Below are positions 17,084 through 25,009 of a stretch of 64,000 nucleotides of DNA, piece by piece; the stretch's first letter is position 1; the number at the start of each line of letters is the position of its first letter. The notes below the pieces were generated by a model. The model worked only from the letters and a program-made list of their open reading frames with translations, made no database searches and was not told the DNA's origin. Source of the stretch: Micromonospora lutea (GTDB lineage: Bacteria; Actinomycetota; Actinomycetes; Mycobacteriales; Micromonosporaceae); NCBI RefSeq assembly GCF_016863535.1, contig NZ_BOPB01000013.1:277187-341186 (forward strand). The letters run 5' to 3'. The position numbers were made by a program, and so were the translations under genes.

Positions 17084-18169
17084 TCAGTCGGTGTCGGTCG
17101 CCGCGAGTACCGCCAGACGCCGCCCGTCCGGAGACACGACTGCCAGGCCGATGTCCCAGGCGAGCTTGACGAACCATGCGGTGGATCCTTCGAACGAGTA
17201 CCACGAGCAGCGGTTCGCGATGGCCTCGACGTCACCGGCTGATGCGTCGTGTGGGGCACCGACCAGTGCCGCGACCGACCGCCAGGCGAGCAACCTTCCG
17301 TACGCGCCGAACTCGCCGTCGCTGTAGGCGCCGCCGGTGGAGGCTGCGGAGAACAACTGTCGCCACGCCTGGGGCGCGGCGCATACGCCGAGCCCGGTCG
17401 TCATGCCCTGGGCGCATTGCAGACCGACGCGGACCAACGCGTCCCGGACCGCCTCTGGCGGGAGATCGTCGTCGAAGGCGAACGTTCGTGCTTCGATCTC
17501 ACCGTTCGACTCCTCGGCCCAGTTGTCCACGGCGGCGGCGAGCAAGGCCGCCTCGTCGGGGGTGGTCGTCTCCTGCCAGTGGGGTACGGGTCCGTGCCCG
17601 GTCACCGGCTCGGCTGCCATGGCCGGCAACTCCTGGCTGCTTCCGTGGAGGTGGTGGTAGGGCAGGCTGGCGCGTTCTTCGATCGGAGTCAACGACAGCG
17701 GCAGCCAGCCGAGCGGGTGGTGACGCCAGTGCGAGGAGGTCGCCCACGGGTGCCGGACTTCGGCACCACGCAGCACCAACTCCTGGAGCAGACAGGCCCG
17801 CAGTTCCTCCGACCGGCCCGCGTCGAACACGACACCCAGGTCAGTCGTACCATGGGCCGAGGCGAGCAGGGACGCGGCGTAGCGGGTCGTACGGCGGTCC
17901 TGCACGCCGCCGACCAACCGGACCGCCTGGTCGGTCACGCCCGGCGTGAGCGTCAGTAGCCGCAGCACCCGATCGAAGACGCTGCGAAACTGCCAGGGCG
18001 AGACGGCTTCCGCTGCGTACCTGTGCCACAACGCGATGCCGAGATCCGCGACGAAGCTCGCATCGCCCGCACCGAGACGCCGCTCGGCGAGTTCGTGGAT
18101 CCTCGTCACATCGTCCAACCTGGTGACCGTAGCCGCGATATCCCGAGGAGTGCCATCCACGCCGAGCAC
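17084..18169 (-). CDS. Hypothetical protein, possibly DUF6183 family
   Basis: About 361 residues. The start is unclear: a GTG at 18169 or 18160 follows the stop of the upstream gene, while a longer frame would overlap that gene. The sequence is helical. The C-terminal stretch YSFEGSTAWFVKLAWDIGLAVVSPDGRRLAVLAATDTD is conserved-looking and resembles what I remember of DUF6183 proteins from Streptomyces. No catalytic motif or membrane segment is visible. It probably shares a transcript with the dehydrogenase-like gene upstream. Confidence 0.6.
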   Translation of the reverse strand: MLGVDGTPRDIAATVTRLDDVTRIHELAERRLGAGDASFVADLGIALWHRYAAEAVSPWQFRSVFDRVLRLLTLTPGVTDQAVRLVGGVQDRRTTRYAASLLASAHGTTDLGVVFDAGRSEELRACLLQELVLRGAEVRHPWATSSHWRHHPLGWLPLSLTPIEERASLPYHHLHGSSQELPAMAAEPVTGHGPVPHWQETTTPDEAALLAAAVDNWAEESNGEIEARTFAFDDDLPPEAVRDALVRVGLQCAQGMTTGLGVCAAPQAWRQLFSAASTGGAYSDGEFGAYGRLLAWRSVAALVGAPHDASAGDVEAIANRCSWYSFEGSTAWFVKLAWDIGLAVVSPDGRRLAVLAATDTD

Positions 18170-18197
18170 TCTAACCAGCGGCTCGCCTGGCCGACCG

Positions 18198-19256
18198 TCA
18201 CCGTGGACAGGCAGGCCGCGCGGTCTCCGCCGGCGCGTGCAGCGTGAAGTGCGCGGACAGGGCGTCGAGGAAGTCGCGGGCGTCGAAGGCCGCACCGGCG
18301 GAGACGACCCCGGTCGCCCGGGTCCGTCCGGTGAGGACGCGGTCGACGGCCTCCACTGCGAGCGGCGCGCTGGTGGCGTAGATGTCCTGGCCGGTGGCGG
18401 TCACCCGGCGTTCGGCGTCGCCTGAGCGGACGAGGACGTCGACGACGAATGTCTGCGCGGAGCGACCGTGCTCGTCGACCCCCGTCGGCGTCTTGGGGTC
18501 AGCGGAGAGCAGGTCCGAGGCGGCCTTGGCGGCCATGTAGGTACGCACCTCCGGTACCGCCAGGTGGCTGGGGACGGTGACGACATCGGCCATGGTGAAC
18601 TCGCCGATGACGCGCTGCGGGCCGAGCGGCGCGGGGAAGGACCACTCTAGGGTCGGCAGCGGGTCGTCGTGGTACTGCAACCGACCACCGGTGAAACGGA
18701 CCCGGCGGCCACCGCGCCGCTGCGCCGAGATGGCGCCCGCGGCGAGCGTGCCCTCGGTCGGGTGCCAACTGCTCAGCCCATAGGCGACGTGCACCTCCTC
18801 CGCGCTGGTCCAGTCATCCATCGCGGCGGTGACCAGCAGGTCGCCGAGACCGCCGTAGAAGGCCATCGCCGGGACCACCACCGTGCCGGCGGCGCGGGCG
18901 CGTGCGGAGAAGTGCGCGAACGTGTCGAGGTTCGCCTCGATCTCGGCCGCCACGTCGACGTACGGGATGCCGGCGCGCAACGCCGCCTCGATCACCGGAC
19001 CGGCGGTCGAGGCGAACGGTCCGGCGGTGTTGATCACGGCCTCCGCGCTCTCCAGCGCCCGGTCGAGCGAGGCCGGATCGTCGACGGATGCCTGCCGCGC
19101 CTCAAGGTTCGGATGGTCCCGCAGCAGCGCCTGCAGCTTGCCCTGGTCGTGTCCGAGCAGCAGCGGGGCGTGTCCGCGTTGCTGCAGCTCGGCGACCACG
19201 AACCGCCCGGTGTGCCCGTAGGCGCCGTAGACCGCGACGTTTCTCGCCGTTGCCAT
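18198..19256 (-). CDS. Saccharopine dehydrogenase-like NAD(P)-binding protein
   Basis: 352 residues. The N-terminal Rossmann fold has VAVYGAYGHTGRFVVAEL (Gly-x-x-Gly-x-x-Gly class), followed by AVINTAGPFASTAGPV and GIPYVDVAAE, typical of trans-acting enoyl reductase and saccharopine-dehydrogenase-like proteins. The ATG at 19256 lies behind GGAGGAGCAGG. The substrate is unknown. It is divergent from a GlxA-type regulator that may control it. Confidence 0.85.
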   Translation of the reverse strand: MATARNVAVYGAYGHTGRFVVAELQQRGHAPLLLGHDQGKLQALLRDHPNLEARQASVDDPASLDRALESAEAVINTAGPFASTAGPVIEAALRAGIPYVDVAAEIEANLDTFAHFSARARAAGTVVVPAMAFYGGLGDLLVTAAMDDWTSAEEVHVAYGLSSWHPTEGTLAAGAISAQRRGGRRVRFTGGRLQYHDDPLPTLEWSFPAPLGPQRVIGEFTMADVVTVPSHLAVPEVRTYMAAKAASDLLSADPKTPTGVDEHGRSAQTFVVDVLVRSGDAERRVTATGQDIYATSAPLAVEAVDRVLTGRTRATGVVSAGAAFDARDFLDALSAHFTLHAPAETARPACPR

Positions 19257-19344
19257 GTCCTGCTCCTCCACGTGGTTGATCCCGCTGCTGAAGATCTTGT
19301 TCGGGGTGACACACGCCCGCCAGTGTCCGGAACGACACGACCCG

Positions 19345-19358
19345 TACAATTTCCGACA
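19345..19358 (+). promoter_or_regulatory. -10 box for a leaderless glxA-type transcript
   Basis: TACAAT at 19345-19350 is followed by exactly seven bases and then the ATG at 19358. No ribosome binding site is present. This spacing fits transcription starting at the A of the start codon. No clear -35 box is seen. Confidence 0.55.
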
Positions 19359-20305
19359 TGGCTCTACCTCCGCGGAGCGTCGCCCTCGCCGCCACCGACG
19401 GCATGCTGCACTTCGAACTGGCCCTGGCCTACGAGGTCTTCGACGCCGCCCCGGCCGCCGTGCGTGTCCCCTGGTACGACGTGAGCGTGTGCGGCACCCA
19501 GTCGGTGCGCGTCGGCAGGTTCCGGCTGGACCCGGACCACGGACTCGACCGGCTGGCCCACGCCGGCACGGTGATCGTCCCCGCCCTGGCCGACGTCGAC
19601 GAGGACCCGCCGACCGACCTCATCGAGGCGGTACGCGCAGCTCACGAGGCCGGCGCGCGGATCGTCTCCCTCTGCACGGGCGCGTTCGTGCTCGCCGCCG
19701 CAGGCCTGCTGGACGGGCTGCGCGCCACCACACACTGGGCGCACACCGAGCAGCTGGCCGCGCGCCATCCCCGAGTGACAGTCGACCCGGACGTGCTCTA
19801 CGTCGACAACGGCAACGTGCTCACCTCGGCCGGCAAGGCCGCGGCGATGGACCTGTGCCTGCACCTGGTCCGCCGCGACCACGGCTCGACGATCGCCAAC
19901 ATCGTCGCCCGCCGCCTGGTGGTGCCGCCGCACCGAGCCGGTGGCCAGGCACAGTTCGTCACCACGCCGGTGCCCGCCCGGGACGACCACCCCTTGGCCG
20001 ACGTGATCCCCTGGGCCATGCGGCACCTGGACCAGCCACTCACCGTGGAGGACATGGCCCACCAGGCGAACGTGAGCTCACGGCACCTGACCCGACACTT
20101 CCACGCGATCACCGGCACCACCCCGCTGCAGTGGCTGCTGACCCAGCGGATCCGCCGCGCGCAGGAACTGCTCGAAACCACGAACGACAGCGTCGACACC
20201 ATCGCCACGGCCGCCGGCATGGGCACCGCGACCACCCTGCGCCGCCACTTCCGCCGCATGGTCGGCGTACCGCCGGACACCTACCGCCAGACGTTCCGGC
20301 CGTAA
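19358..20305 (+). CDS. GlxA family transcriptional regulator (DJ-1/PfpI plus AraC domains)
   Basis: 315 residues. The N-terminal DJ-1/PfpI-like domain contains the nucleophile-elbow motif IVSLCTGAFVLAAAGLLDG and ATTHWAHTEQLA. The C-terminal AraC domain carries two helix-turn-helix motifs (TVEDMAHQANVSSRHLTRHF and SVDTIATAAGMGTATTLRRHF). Such regulators sense small molecules and activate nearby genes. The divergent saccharopine-dehydrogenase-like gene is the obvious candidate target. Confidence 0.92.
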   Translation: MALPPRSVALAATDGMLHFELALAYEVFDAAPAAVRVPWYDVSVCGTQSVRVGRFRLDPDHGLDRLAHAGTVIVPALADVDEDPPTDLIEAVRAAHEAGARIVSLCTGAFVLAAAGLLDGLRATTHWAHTEQLAARHPRVTVDPDVLYVDNGNVLTSAGKAAAMDLCLHLVRRDHGSTIANIVARRLVVPPHRAGGQAQFVTTPVPARDDHPLADVIPWAMRHLDQPLTVEDMAHQANVSSRHLTRHFHAITGTTPLQWLLTQRIRRAQELLETTNDSVDTIATAAGMGTATTLRRHFRRMVGVPPDTYRQTFRP

Positions 20306-20382
20306 GCTGCGGTCCTCACCGGGCGGACGGTGAGCCGGACGGGTGTCACCACCGCCCCGGAACGGTGCCGCAGGTCCCCGGA

Positions 20383-20946
20383 TCAGCGCCTGGTTTCGTA
20401 CCTGGTCAGGACCACGCCGTCAGGGAACGTGCGGGTCTGGACCAGGGTCAGGTGTACCCACCTGTCCATGGTCGTGAAGAACGGCGTACCCCCACCCACC
20501 AGGACCGGATGGGTGACGATCACGTACTCGTCGATCAGCCCGGCCCGCATGGCGGCTGCGGCGAGCGTGGCGCCGCAGATGTCCATGGGGCCACCGTCCT
20601 CGGCCTTCAGCCGGGTGATCTCGGTGACCGCGTCGCCGCTGACCAGGCGGGTGTTCCAGTCGACCGTGCTGATCGTCGAGGAGAACACCACCTTCGGTAT
20701 GTCCCGCCAGCGGCGGGCGTACTCGATTTCCGCCGGCGTGGCACCCGGCCGCTGGTCGGCGGTCGGCCAGTGCGAACTCATCGCCTGCCAGACTTTGCGC
20801 CCGTACAGCGCCGTACCGGTCGACGCCACCCGGTCGGACCACCACTGGAACAGCTCGTCGCTCGGCACACTCCAGCCGAGATCATCACCGGGTGCGGCGA
20901 TGTAGCCGTCCAGGCTCACATTCATGCCGTAGGTCAGTTTCCGCAT
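20383..20946 (-). CDS. Dihydrofolate reductase family protein (RibD C-terminal type)
   Basis: 187 residues from the ATG at 20946, eight bases after GGGAGG. Family motifs: YGMNVSLDGYIAAPGDDLGW at the N-terminus, ALYGRKVWQAMSSHW, GGPMDICGATLAAAAMRAGLIDEYVIVTHPVLVGGG, and the C-terminal VVLTRYE. These proteins reduce NAD(P)H-dependent substrates related to pterins or riboflavin precursors, but the physiological substrate of the YyaP/YwjB-like group is unknown. Confidence 0.88.
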   Translation of the reverse strand: MRKLTYGMNVSLDGYIAAPGDDLGWSVPSDELFQWWSDRVASTGTALYGRKVWQAMSSHWPTADQRPGATPAEIEYARRWRDIPKVVFSSTISTVDWNTRLVSGDAVTEITRLKAEDGGPMDICGATLAAAAMRAGLIDEYVIVTHPVLVGGGTPFFTTMDRWVHLTLVQTRTFPDGVVLTRYETRR

Positions 20947-20980
20947 CGTGCCAGCCTCCCGTGAATCGGTACTCGGCAAC

Positions 20981-21156
20981 TGATCCACGAATCCACACCC
21001 TGCCGCGGAGTCCCGCCGCCGTACGACAACGCGGCCACGACACCCGTGGCCTGCACTTCTGCCACCTTGCACCCTCCGTTTGGGTATCCGTTTCGAGTGG
21101 ACCGGAGGTACCACCATGCGAACCACACCGCCACGATCGCCGGTGACCCGCTACCA
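20981..21156 (+). repeat. ~175-bp direct repeat, copy 1
   Basis: This segment recurs at 23497-23673 with roughly nine in ten bases identical and a few 1-2 bp indels. Shared landmarks are CCTGCCGCGGAGT, CTGCACTTCTGC, CCCTCCGTTTGGGTATCCG and GGAGGTACCACCATGCGA. The last of these is a strong ribosome site plus start codon, but in this copy the frame closes after 14 codons. The two copies bracket the first three toxin-antitoxin modules. Confidence 0.8.
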
Positions 21157-21283
21157 CTGAGTTTGCCCAGATCACGGGTGCCGGACGGTGCCCGATGACC
21201 TCGACTTGCCTGAGGTTCCGTCGGCATGGTTCACCGGAACGACTGGCCCCGCCGTTCGCGATGTCACCTGAGGCTGGCGGAGA

Positions 21284-21598
21284 TCAGGCGATCTGACGAA
21301 GGTCACTGCCGTAGTCAAAGATGATCCGCATCCGGGCACCGAGCGCTCGCGCGTACCGGCTGAGGGTCGCCACCTCGTTGGCCTCCAGATCACCGTTCTC
21401 GATCTGGCTCACCCGGCCGGGCGTGACTCCCATCAACTCGGCCACCTGCCGTTGGGTGAGACCGAGACGCTTGCGCTCCTCGGCGAGGTGGAACGCGCTG
21501 ACCCACGCCTCGCTACGGGCACGTTCCACATCGAGCGCGTCGTCGTCCCCATCGTGCAACTCGGCGCGGATGTCGTCCCAGTCATGGAAGTCGCTCAT
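21284..21598 (-). CDS. HigA-like XRE family antitoxin
   Basis: 104 residues from the ATG at 21598 behind GGAGGGAGG. A helix-turn-helix of the XRE class is clear (RKRLGLTQRQVAELMGVTPGRVSQIENGDLEANEVATL), followed by YARALGARMRIIFDYG. The acidic N-terminus fits an antitoxin of a RelE/HigB-type pair. The cognate toxin gene lies immediately upstream but appears decayed, which leaves this as an orphan antitoxin/regulator. Confidence 0.8.
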   Translation of the reverse strand: MSDFHDWDDIRAELHDGDDDALDVERARSEAWVSAFHLAEERKRLGLTQRQVAELMGVTPGRVSQIENGDLEANEVATLSRYARALGARMRIIFDYGSDLRQIA

Positions 21599-21793
21599 CA
21601 ACCCTCCCTCCGTTTCCTCTCGAAGGCAAGCCAACCCTCGTACGCAACCTCGGCGACCGGGATCGCGTTCTCGTACCAGCGCGTCCAGTCTCCGGCCTTG
21701 TTGCCGGCGACCAAGCGCCCTCGCCGGAGGCGCAGTAACCGCAGCCCCTCGACCGCCGCCAGCTCGCCGACGCGGCCGGCGTCCGTTGCCCTA
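21598..21793 (-). pseudogene. Remnant of a RelE/HigB (Gp49-like) toxin
   Basis: The frame whose stop overlaps the antitoxin start (TGATG) reads LVAGNKAGDWTRWYENAIPVAEVAYEGWLAFE. This is the typical C-terminus of Gp49-like HigB toxins (consensus GDK-G-W-WY---IP-A---Y). The ~25 residues before it are partly unlike the family and no start codon or N-terminal half is found upstream, so the gene appears truncated or frameshifted. Confidence 0.6.
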
Positions 21794-21799
21794 CGCCGC

Positions 21800-22041
21800 G
21801 GGCTCGTGGCCGCGCGGCCCGGCCGGCTGCCGGCCCCACCACAATCCGATCAACGCTGCTGTGGTGCTACGGCGGCCCACCGGGCTTCCCGTCCTCCGCG
21901 CCAGCCGCCGGGCGTGTTGCGTGGCCGGAGTCGGAGCGCCAGCGGAGCGACGGACGCGCGCCCAGGCGGCCGCGGGGGCGGCCCGTTCAGGGCCGCCTTG
22001 ACCGATGACCGCCGCGTGCCGCTGGTGCCATGCCCGTTCCG
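21800..22041 (+). other. Non-coding spacer with a hairpin between toxin remnant and yoeB
   Basis: About 240 bp with no gene I can support. GGCGGCCC (21977-21984) and GGGCCGCC (21990-21997) form a perfect 8-bp stem with a 5-base loop. This could terminate transcription, but no T-run follows. Confidence 0.4.
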
Positions 22042-22299
22042 CTACCGGTCGCCGTAGTGGTACCGGCAGGCGATGATCTCGACGTCGTCCTTGGTGATCC
22101 GGTACACCAGCCGGTGTTCGCGGTCGATTCGGCGGGACCAGAAGCCGGACAGCTCACCCCGCAGGGGCTCCGGCTTGCCGATGCCCTCGTACCCGTTGCG
22201 CATCACGTCCGCGATCAGGTCGTTGATGCGCTTGACCAGCTTGCGGTCGGTATGGCTGAGGTACTGGCTCCATGCTGTCGTGGTGAAGACCAGCCTCAC
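22042..22299 (-). CDS. yoeB: Txe/YoeB family toxin
   Basis: 85 residues. It shows the YoeB pattern: RLVFTTTAWSQYLSHTDRKLVKRINDLI, GIGKPEPLRGELSGFWSRRIDREHRLVYRI, and the C-terminal CRYHYGDR. Conserved Glu, Arg and His residues of the ribosome-dependent mRNA endonuclease are present. It overlaps the yefM antitoxin gene by 4 bp. Length and motifs suggest it is intact. Confidence 0.93.
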   Translation of the reverse strand: MRLVFTTTAWSQYLSHTDRKLVKRINDLIADVMRNGYEGIGKPEPLRGELSGFWSRRIDREHRLVYRITKDDVEIIACRYHYGDR

Positions 22300-22571
22300 G
22301 CGACGTCCCGCACGGTGGCGGGGTCGGTCAGGTCCCGCTCGACGGCGTCGCCCTGCTCAAGCTCGGCGATCGATCGGCGGAGAGCGGCGGCGTTGGCCGG
22401 GTTGCGCAGGAGGTACTCGGTTTCCTTCATCGCCTCGTACTCGGCAAGCGGAACGATGACCACCGGTTCGTGGCCCGACCGGGTTACCACCACTTCCTCG
22501 GCGTCGTTGATGACGCTGTCGAGTTCGGCGGCCAGGTTCTGGCGTAGTTGGGTGAAGTTCACGGTCCGCAT
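22296..22571 (-). CDS. yefM: YefM family antitoxin (Phd/YefM)
   Basis: 91 residues. The DNA-binding N-terminus MRTVNFTQLRQNLAAELDSVINDAEEVVVTR and VVIVPLAEYEAMKETEYLLRNPANAAAL are canonical YefM. The acidic C-terminus neutralises YoeB. GGAGG precedes the ATG. A palindrome 17 bp upstream of the start is the likely autoregulatory site. Confidence 0.93.
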   Translation of the reverse strand: MRTVNFTQLRQNLAAELDSVINDAEEVVVTRSGHEPVVIVPLAEYEAMKETEYLLRNPANAAALRRSIAELEQGDAVERDLTDPATVRDVA

Positions 22572-22587
22572 GACGACCTCCAGAGCA

Positions 22588-22605
22588 GGTACAGAAAACT
22601 GTACC
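22588..22605 (-). promoter_or_regulatory. Operator of the yefM-yoeB pair
   Basis: GGTACAG-AAAA-CTGTACC is a perfect 7-bp inverted repeat, 17 bp upstream of the yefM start. Known YefM-YoeB operators contain TGTACA-like palindromes, and each arm here carries the related TACAG/CTGTA core. Binding is inferred. Confidence 0.65.
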
Positions 22606-22783
22606 CCAGGTGGTCCGTCTCATCCCTGGCCGATGCTGTACTTGCCTGGCTTGCGGATCTTGGGTCGTGCGCGATGATTCCGACACCACCCCCACCGAGC
22701 CGCCGGCCAGTCGCCGTGATCTAGACCTCGTGGACCTCTCTGGTCAGCGAACCGGCTGCCGAATGACGCTAGGAGCTAGATCC

Positions 22784-22805
22784 GTAGAACATTTAGTTCT
22801 ACACT
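22784..22805 (+). promoter_or_regulatory. Operator and -10 box of the phd-vapC pair
   Basis: GTAGAAC-ATTTA-GTTCTAC (22784-22802) is a perfect 7-bp inverted repeat. It overlaps TACACT (22800-22805), a -10 box exactly seven bases before the GTG at 22813. No ribosome site is present. This suggests a leaderless, autoregulated transcript. Confidence 0.6.
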
Positions 22806-22812
22806 TGTCTTC

Positions 22813-23091
22813 GTGGAACGCATCGGTGTCCGGGAGCTGAACCAGAACACGAGCCAAGTGTTGGCTCGGGTGCGTGGCGGCGAGACCATCGAGATCACCG
22901 ACCGTGGGCACCCGATTGCCCGACTTGTTCCGGTTGGCGACGACAGGTCGGTGTTGGCCAAGTTGGTAGCGGCCGGGCGAGCCGTCGCCCCCACCGGTGG
23001 CGGCTCTGTTCCACTTCCACCGAAGCTCGGTGACGAGAGTGTGGACGCCGCAGCCTCCCTCGCTGCGATGCGTGACGAGGAGCGCTGGTGA
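22813..23091 (+). CDS. Phd-type antitoxin (prevent-host-death family)
   Basis: 92 residues from a GTG. The Phd/YefM fold signature is MERIGVRELNQNTSQVLARVRGGETIEITDRGHPIARLVPV. The C-terminal half is acidic and probably unfolded until it binds the toxin (DESVDAAASLAAMRDEERW). It overlaps the PIN-domain gene by 4 bp. The transcript appears leaderless. Confidence 0.9.
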   Translation: MERIGVRELNQNTSQVLARVRGGETIEITDRGHPIARLVPVGDDRSVLAKLVAAGRAVAPTGGGSVPLPPKLGDESVDAAASLAAMRDEERW

Positions 23092-23498
23092 TCTATCTCG
23101 ACTCCGCCGCCGTCGTCAAGCTGGTGCGGCAGGAGATGTGCAGCGCCGACCTTGTCTCCTGGCTCAACAAGCACGACGACGTGCCGCTGGTCTCGTCCGC
23201 TCTCGTCGAGGTGGAAGTACCCAGAGCACTGCGCCGATCAGCTCCGCAAGCTTTGATCGGAGTGCCAGCTGCGGTCGGACGGCTGTTCCGACTGGAGATC
23301 GACGGCACGATCCGGGCGACCGCAGCCGCGTTCGCCGATCCGACACTCCGCAGCCTTGACGCCATCCACCTGGCCACCGCCCAGGTGCTGACCAACGAGT
23401 CCGGCGCGGCACTCACCGCCTTCGTCACCTACGACCGGCGGCTGCTCGAATGCGCCAAGGAAGCAGGACTGCCCGTAGCAAGCCCCGGCCAGAACTGA
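23088..23498 (+). CDS. vapC: VapC-type PIN domain toxin
   Basis: 136 residues. The PIN-domain acidic residues are visible: the first Asp in MIYLDSAAVVKL, Glu in SSALVEVEV, Asp in LRSLDAIHLATA, and Asp in AFVTYDRRLLECA. VapC toxins cleave specific tRNAs or rRNA. It starts with GTG in a 4-bp overlap with its antitoxin gene. It appears intact. Confidence 0.92.
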   Translation: MIYLDSAAVVKLVRQEMCSADLVSWLNKHDDVPLVSSALVEVEVPRALRRSAPQALIGVPAAVGRLFRLEIDGTIRATAAAFADPTLRSLDAIHLATAQVLTNESGAALTAFVTYDRRLLECAKEAGLPVASPGQN

Positions 23499-23673
23499 CC
23501 CACGAATCCACCACCCTGCCGCGGAGTTCCGCCGCCGTACGGCAACGCGGCCACGACACCGGCCGTGGCCTGCACTTCTGCGACCTTGCACCCTCCGTTT
23601 GGGTATCCGTTTCGAGTGGGCCGGAGGTACCACCATGCGATCCAACCGGCGACGATTGCCGGTACCCCGTTAC
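23497..23673 (+). repeat. ~175-bp direct repeat, copy 2
   Basis: This is the second copy of the segment at 20981-21156, starting at the vapC stop codon. Here the GGAGGT-ATG at its end leads into an open frame of ~80 codons (from 23635) that runs antisense through the SEC-C gene, so it is not credible as a full gene. The copies may be the duplicated 5' region of a lost gene or the scar of an insertion. Confidence 0.75.
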
Positions 23674-23752
23674 CCCTGCCGCGAACAGGAGCGCTGGCAG
23701 GTAGGGCTGCGTCGTGACGAACTCTCGCATGCGGCGCGTCGGAGGACGCCGC

Positions 23753-24380
23753 TCAGACCGTCCGCCCGCAACACTTCTTGTACTTGGCTGTCGATCCGCA
23801 CCAGCATGGGGAGTTCCGCGGTGGCGGCCACGCGATGGTGTGCTCCTCGGAAAGGGTCTCGCTGTAGCGGACCTTGAGCGCTGGATCGAGAGGCGACTCG
23901 CCGGTCTGGTCCGCGAACTCACAGAGATCGGCGACAGTTGCCGGCACCACCCGGATGGCTGGCACACCGCCGTTCGCCAACTCACGCCACCGGCGCTCGG
24001 CAGCCTGATAGTGCTCGTCGTCGGCCATGTCGTGCTCATGCGGCCACCGCCGTCGCGCCTCGGCCCGTTCCTGGCGTTGGAAGATCAGCATCCGCACTTG
24101 TCGTGGCACTCGTTCAGAGGCCACGGCGTCCCGCACACCATCCGCGTCAACAAGCCGCTGCCGCTGTGGCGGTGCCGCCGGAGCCAACTCATCGGCGGCA
24201 TCCGGCACCAGGCCCAACTGGCGACGGACCTCCCGGCGGCCGCGAATCATCACCGAGGACATCTGCATCCAACCATCCGGGCCGCGAAGCGCCTGCAACT
24301 CCTCAGCCGATCTCACCTCGCTCGTCCGGATACTGCTCGACCTCAGCCTCAAGGGCTGCAGCCTCGTCAGCCACACTCAT
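23753..24380 (-). pseudogene. SEC-C motif protein gene, apparently internally deleted and frameshifted
   Basis: The C-terminus has the zinc-binding SEC-C motif (CWCGSTAKYKKCCG), preceded by conserved-looking IRVVPATVADLCEFA and REVRRQLGLVPDAADELA. The ATG at 24380 opens MSVADEAAALEAEVEQYPDERGEIG and stops within 26 codons. The next frame then continues SAEELQALRGPDGW into the SEC-C part. As I remember the family, full-length members have a long repeat region between these parts. The likely history is a deletion plus frameshift near 24305. A shortened functional product from an internal start cannot be excluded. Confidence 0.6.
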
Positions 24381-24440
24381 CGACACGGCACCTACCGTAC
24401 TGAATGCCTTGACGCCATCAGGCACGGAGAGCCAGGGGCG

Positions 24441-24728
24441 TCAGGAGCGGTACACATCCCTTCGATGATCAATGTCCACAACAGTCACGCTGCGGTTGTC
24501 GTCGTCGATGCGGTAGATGATCCGGTAGGTGCCTCGCCGGGCGCTGAACCGATCCGACAACGGCGGCAACAAACGCTTCCCGACCCGGTAGGGCTCTCGC
24601 ACCAACGGCCCGGTCATGAACTCGTACGCGGCGACAGCGACGGCCTCCGGCAACCGTTCGGCGAGCGCTCGACGGACGGTCGGCGTGGTGCGCAGCGTGT
24701 ACGGATCTTCCGGCAGCCGGGGGCTCAC
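24441..24728 (-). CDS. RelE family toxin
   Basis: 95 residues. The RelE fold signature is present: YTLRTTPTVRRALAERLPEAVA, GPLVREPYRVGKRLLPPLSDRFSARRGTYRIIYRID, and VVDIDHRRDVYR. The Arg/Lys residues that contact mRNA in the ribosome A site are conserved in pattern. It starts with GTG overlapping the antitoxin stop by 4 bp. Confidence 0.92.
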   Translation of the reverse strand: MSPRLPEDPYTLRTTPTVRRALAERLPEAVAVAAYEFMTGPLVREPYRVGKRLLPPLSDRFSARRGTYRIIYRIDDDNRSVTVVDIDHRRDVYRS

Positions 24729-25009
24729 GCGGCCGAGGCGCGACGGGCTCGAATGGTTTCCGCAAGCTGGTCGGCGGACACCTCTTCTCCGCGGGCCAGT
24801 TCCGCGTCGGAGTCGGCCAGACGCCGCAGGGTGCCCGCATCCCCGAGAACCGCGACGGTTTCCTCCAGACGCTCCAAATCCTCCACCGACACCAGCACGG
24901 CGGACGGCCGACCATGCACGGTCACGGTCACCCGTTCGTGGTGGTCGTGCACCCGCCCCACCAGCTCAGAGAGCCGAGTCTTCACTTCCCCCAACGGTAA
25001 CGTGGTCAT
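24725..25009 (-). CDS. RelB/Phd-like antitoxin
   Basis: 94 residues from the ATG at 25009. The Phd-like N-terminus MTTLPLGEVKTRLSELVGRVHDHHERVTVTVHG and VLVSVEDLERLEETVAVL are followed by an acidic tail. The start codon lies inside an inverted repeat and no ribosome site precedes it. It is the partner of the RelE toxin downstream. Confidence 0.9.
   Translation of the reverse strand: MTTLPLGEVKTRLSELVGRVHDHHERVTVTVHGRPSAVLVSVEDLERLEETVAVLGDAGTLRRLADSDAELARGEEVSADQLAETIRARRASAA

Noticed and set aside
19255..20964. 569-codon plus-strand frame over the GlxA gene
   Set aside because: Out-of-frame shadow of the regulator and reductase genes with Arg/Pro/Gly-rich composition.
23635..23877. ~80-codon frame starting at the GGAGGT-ATG of repeat copy 2
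   Set aside because: Although the start signal is good, the frame runs antisense through the SEC-C C-terminus and the equivalent frame in copy 1 stops after 14 codons.
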